Translations under genes and position numbers: made by a program | Origin: Prevotellaceae bacterium | Lineage (GTDB): Bacteria > Bacteroidota > Bacteroidia > Bacteroidales > Paludibacteraceae | Assembly: GCA_020636675.1 (NCBI GenBank) | Contig: JACJXK010000001.1 | Coordinates: 70,001-134,000, forward strand | Length of the DNA: 64,000 nucleotides | Reading direction: 5' to 3' | Notes under the pieces: model-generated | Database searches by the model: none | What the model saw: only the letters and a program-made list of their open reading frames with translations | Told to the model about the DNA's origin: nothing | In this document: one piece after another, positions 62,727 to 64,000 of the stretch | How the letters are laid out: each line of letters opens with the position of its first letter | How positions within the stretch are numbered: the stretch's first letter is position 1

Positions 62727-64000
62727 TCATTCATCTAGCAGAATCTCCATCACCTGGGCGGCAGACCGAGCCACCGGCGTGCCAGGTCCGAAGATGGCGG
62801 CAACACCAGCCTTATATAGAAAATCATAATCCTGAGGAGGGATAACACCACCAGCCGTCACCAAGATATCCTCGCGCCCCAAACGCTTCAGTTCGTCAAT
62901 GACTTGAGGAATCAGCGTTTTGTGGCCTGCGGCCAACGAGGAGACACCCAACACATGGACATCGTTTTCCACCGCTTGCCTAGCCGCCTCCGCCGGGGTT
63001 TGGAAGAGAGGCCCCATGTCGACGTCAAAACCGCAGTCGGCATAACCGGTCGCCACAACCTTAGCTCCACGATCATGACCATCCTGACCCATTTTTGCTA
63101 TCATGATACGAGGTCTACGTCCCTCTTTCTTCGCAAACCGTTCCGTCAGTTCGCACGCTTTCTGAAAGTCAGCGTCCTGTTTTGTCTCCGATGAATACAC
63201 GCCTGATATTGTTCTAATTGTTGCTTTATATCTACCCACTATCTTCTCGCACGCATAAGAGATTTCGCCCAGCGTAGCGCGTACACGTGCGGCTTCTACC
63301 GCCAATGCCAACAGATTACCCTCGCCAGTTTCCACACACCGCGTAATTGCATCCAACGCACGCTCCACCCGAACCGCATCACGGCCAGCCTTCAGTGTCT
63401 CCAATCTCTTTATCTGCTGGGTGCGCACCACCGTGTTGTCAATCTCCAATATGTCTATTGGAGACTCCTTCTCCAACCGGTACTTATTCACACCGACAAT
63501 CGTCTGCGCGCCAGAGTCTATCCGCGCCTGCGTACGGGCTGCAGCCTCCTCTATCCTCATCTTCGGTATGCCAGTTTCAATGGCAGCAGCCATACCGCCG
63601 AGACTTTCCACCTCCTGGATATGATTCCAAGCCTTTTCCGCAATATCGCGGGTCAACGACTCCACATAATAGGAGCCCGCCCATGGATCTATCTCCCTAC
63701 AAACGGAAGTCTCTTCCTGTATGTATATCTGTGTGTTACGGGCAATGCGGGCCGAAAAATCAGTAGGCAATGCGATGGCCTCGTCCAACGCATTGGTATG
63801 CAAAGACTGTGTATGCCCCAACACGGCTGCCATAGCTTCAATGCAAGTGCGCCCCACATTATTGAAAGGATCCTGCTCCGTGAGCGACCAGCCGGAGGTC
63901 TGGCAATGCGTGCGCAGCGCCAACGACTTCGGATTCTTCGGATGGAAACGTTTGACAATCTTAGCCCACAACATACGGGCCGCACGCATCTTCGCAATCT
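62727..64000 (-). CDS. Methylmalonyl-CoA mutase, large subunit (partial)
   Basis: The C-terminal 424 codons of a B12-dependent mutase that interconverts succinyl-CoA and methylmalonyl-CoA on the route to propionate. The frame is open at the right edge, so the gene continues beyond the window. The rest of the catalytic barrel has RTHCQTSGWSLTEQDPFNNV and DPWAGSYYVESLT; the cobalamin-binding domain has GQDGHDRGAKVVATGY (the DxHxxG motif) and SSLAAGHKTLIPQ. The small subunit gene would be expected downstream of or beside this gene, but none is seen before trkH; it probably lies upstream. Confidence 0.95.
   Translation of the reverse strand, partial: IAKMRAARMLWAKIVKRFHPKNPKSLALRTHCQTSGWSLTEQDPFNNVGRTCIEAMAAVLGHTQSLHTNALDEAIALPTDFSARIARNTQIYIQEETSVCREIDPWAGSYYVESLTRDIAEKAWNHIQEVESLGGMAAAIETGIPKMRIEEAAARTQARIDSGAQTIVGVNKYRLEKESPIDILEIDNTVVRTQQIKRLETLKAGRDAVRVERALDAITRCVETGEGNLLALAVEAARVRATLGEISYACEKIVGRYKATIRTISGVYSSETKQDADFQKACELTERFAKKEGRRPRIMIAKMGQDGHDRGAKVVATGYADCGFDVDMGPLFQTPAEAARQAVENDVHVLGVSSLAAGHKTLIPQVIDELKRLGREDILVTAGGVIPPQDYDFLYKAGVAAIFGPGTPVARSAAQVMEILLDE

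Noticed and set aside
62072..62845. 257-codon plus-strand frame overlapping trkH and the mutase gene
   Set aside because: It spans two real convergent genes and their terminator and has no protein-like features.

Overview
The window is a chromosomal segment from a Bacteroidales bacterium. The evidence is the 16S sequence, many copies of the Bacteroidetes -7 promoter box (TAnnTTTG), and the gene families present: AsmA-GT51 transglycosylase, a Gly/Asn-rich RluB, DUF349 and DUF6515 proteins, a K+-dependent membrane pyrophosphatase, and a two-domain NADP-malic enzyme. Genus cannot be fixed by reading alone. Both window edges cut genes: 23S rRNA on the left and methylmalonyl-CoA mutase on the right.

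Layout. 0-2.4 kb: the start of an rRNA operon on the minus strand (16S, tRNA-Ile, tRNA-Ala, 5' end of 23S) behind two tandem promoters. 2.4-4.4 kb: a decayed stretch with one small hypothetical gene, a pseudogene with a stop and a frameshift, and a 50-bp relic of an insertion sequence whose intact relative is at 58.3-59.5 kb. 4.4-10.8 kb: LysE exporter, surface phosphoesterase lipoprotein, malic enzyme, rarA. 10.8-11.5 kb: a group IIC intron without an intron-encoded protein, sitting directly behind a terminator hairpin. 11.6-15.3 kb: a DUF6515 protein and a nitrogen operon (porin-like barrel, glnB, amtB). 16-28 kb: hppA, pyrBI behind a probable attenuator, flavin reductase, NAD(P)HX repair enzyme, GT51 transglycosylase, ABC-F ATPase, and two rRNA/RNA modification enzymes.

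28.2-29.1 kb: a gene-free gap between convergent genes with a cluster of DnaA-box-like 9-mers and two exact 30-bp AT-rich repeats. It resembles a replication origin, but nothing else in the window confirms that. 29-45 kb: rluB, DUF349 protein, an intact ISL3-family element, DUF456, MFS, cyclophilin, rpmE, nadK, fmt, an ECF sigma factor, a secreted unknown, dipeptidyl peptidase III and TonB. 45.1-55.8 kb: a type I restriction-modification operon (hsdM to hsdR, minus strand). Between hsdM and hsdR it carries three full DUF1016/YhcG-type nuclease genes, a fourth DUF1016 gene reduced to its N-terminal domain, a 28-codon hsdS stub, a half-size hsdS, and an HTH protein plus Doc pair, all tightly packed and partly overlapping. 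This is the most unusual system in the window. 56.4-64 kb: superoxide dismutase, PAP2 phosphatase, an intact ISAs1-family element, the TrkAH potassium uptake pair, and the 3' part of methylmalonyl-CoA mutase.

Most of the window is ordinary core metabolism and translation. The accessory features are the hsd/DUF1016 island, the two intact insertion sequences and the relic, and the intron.
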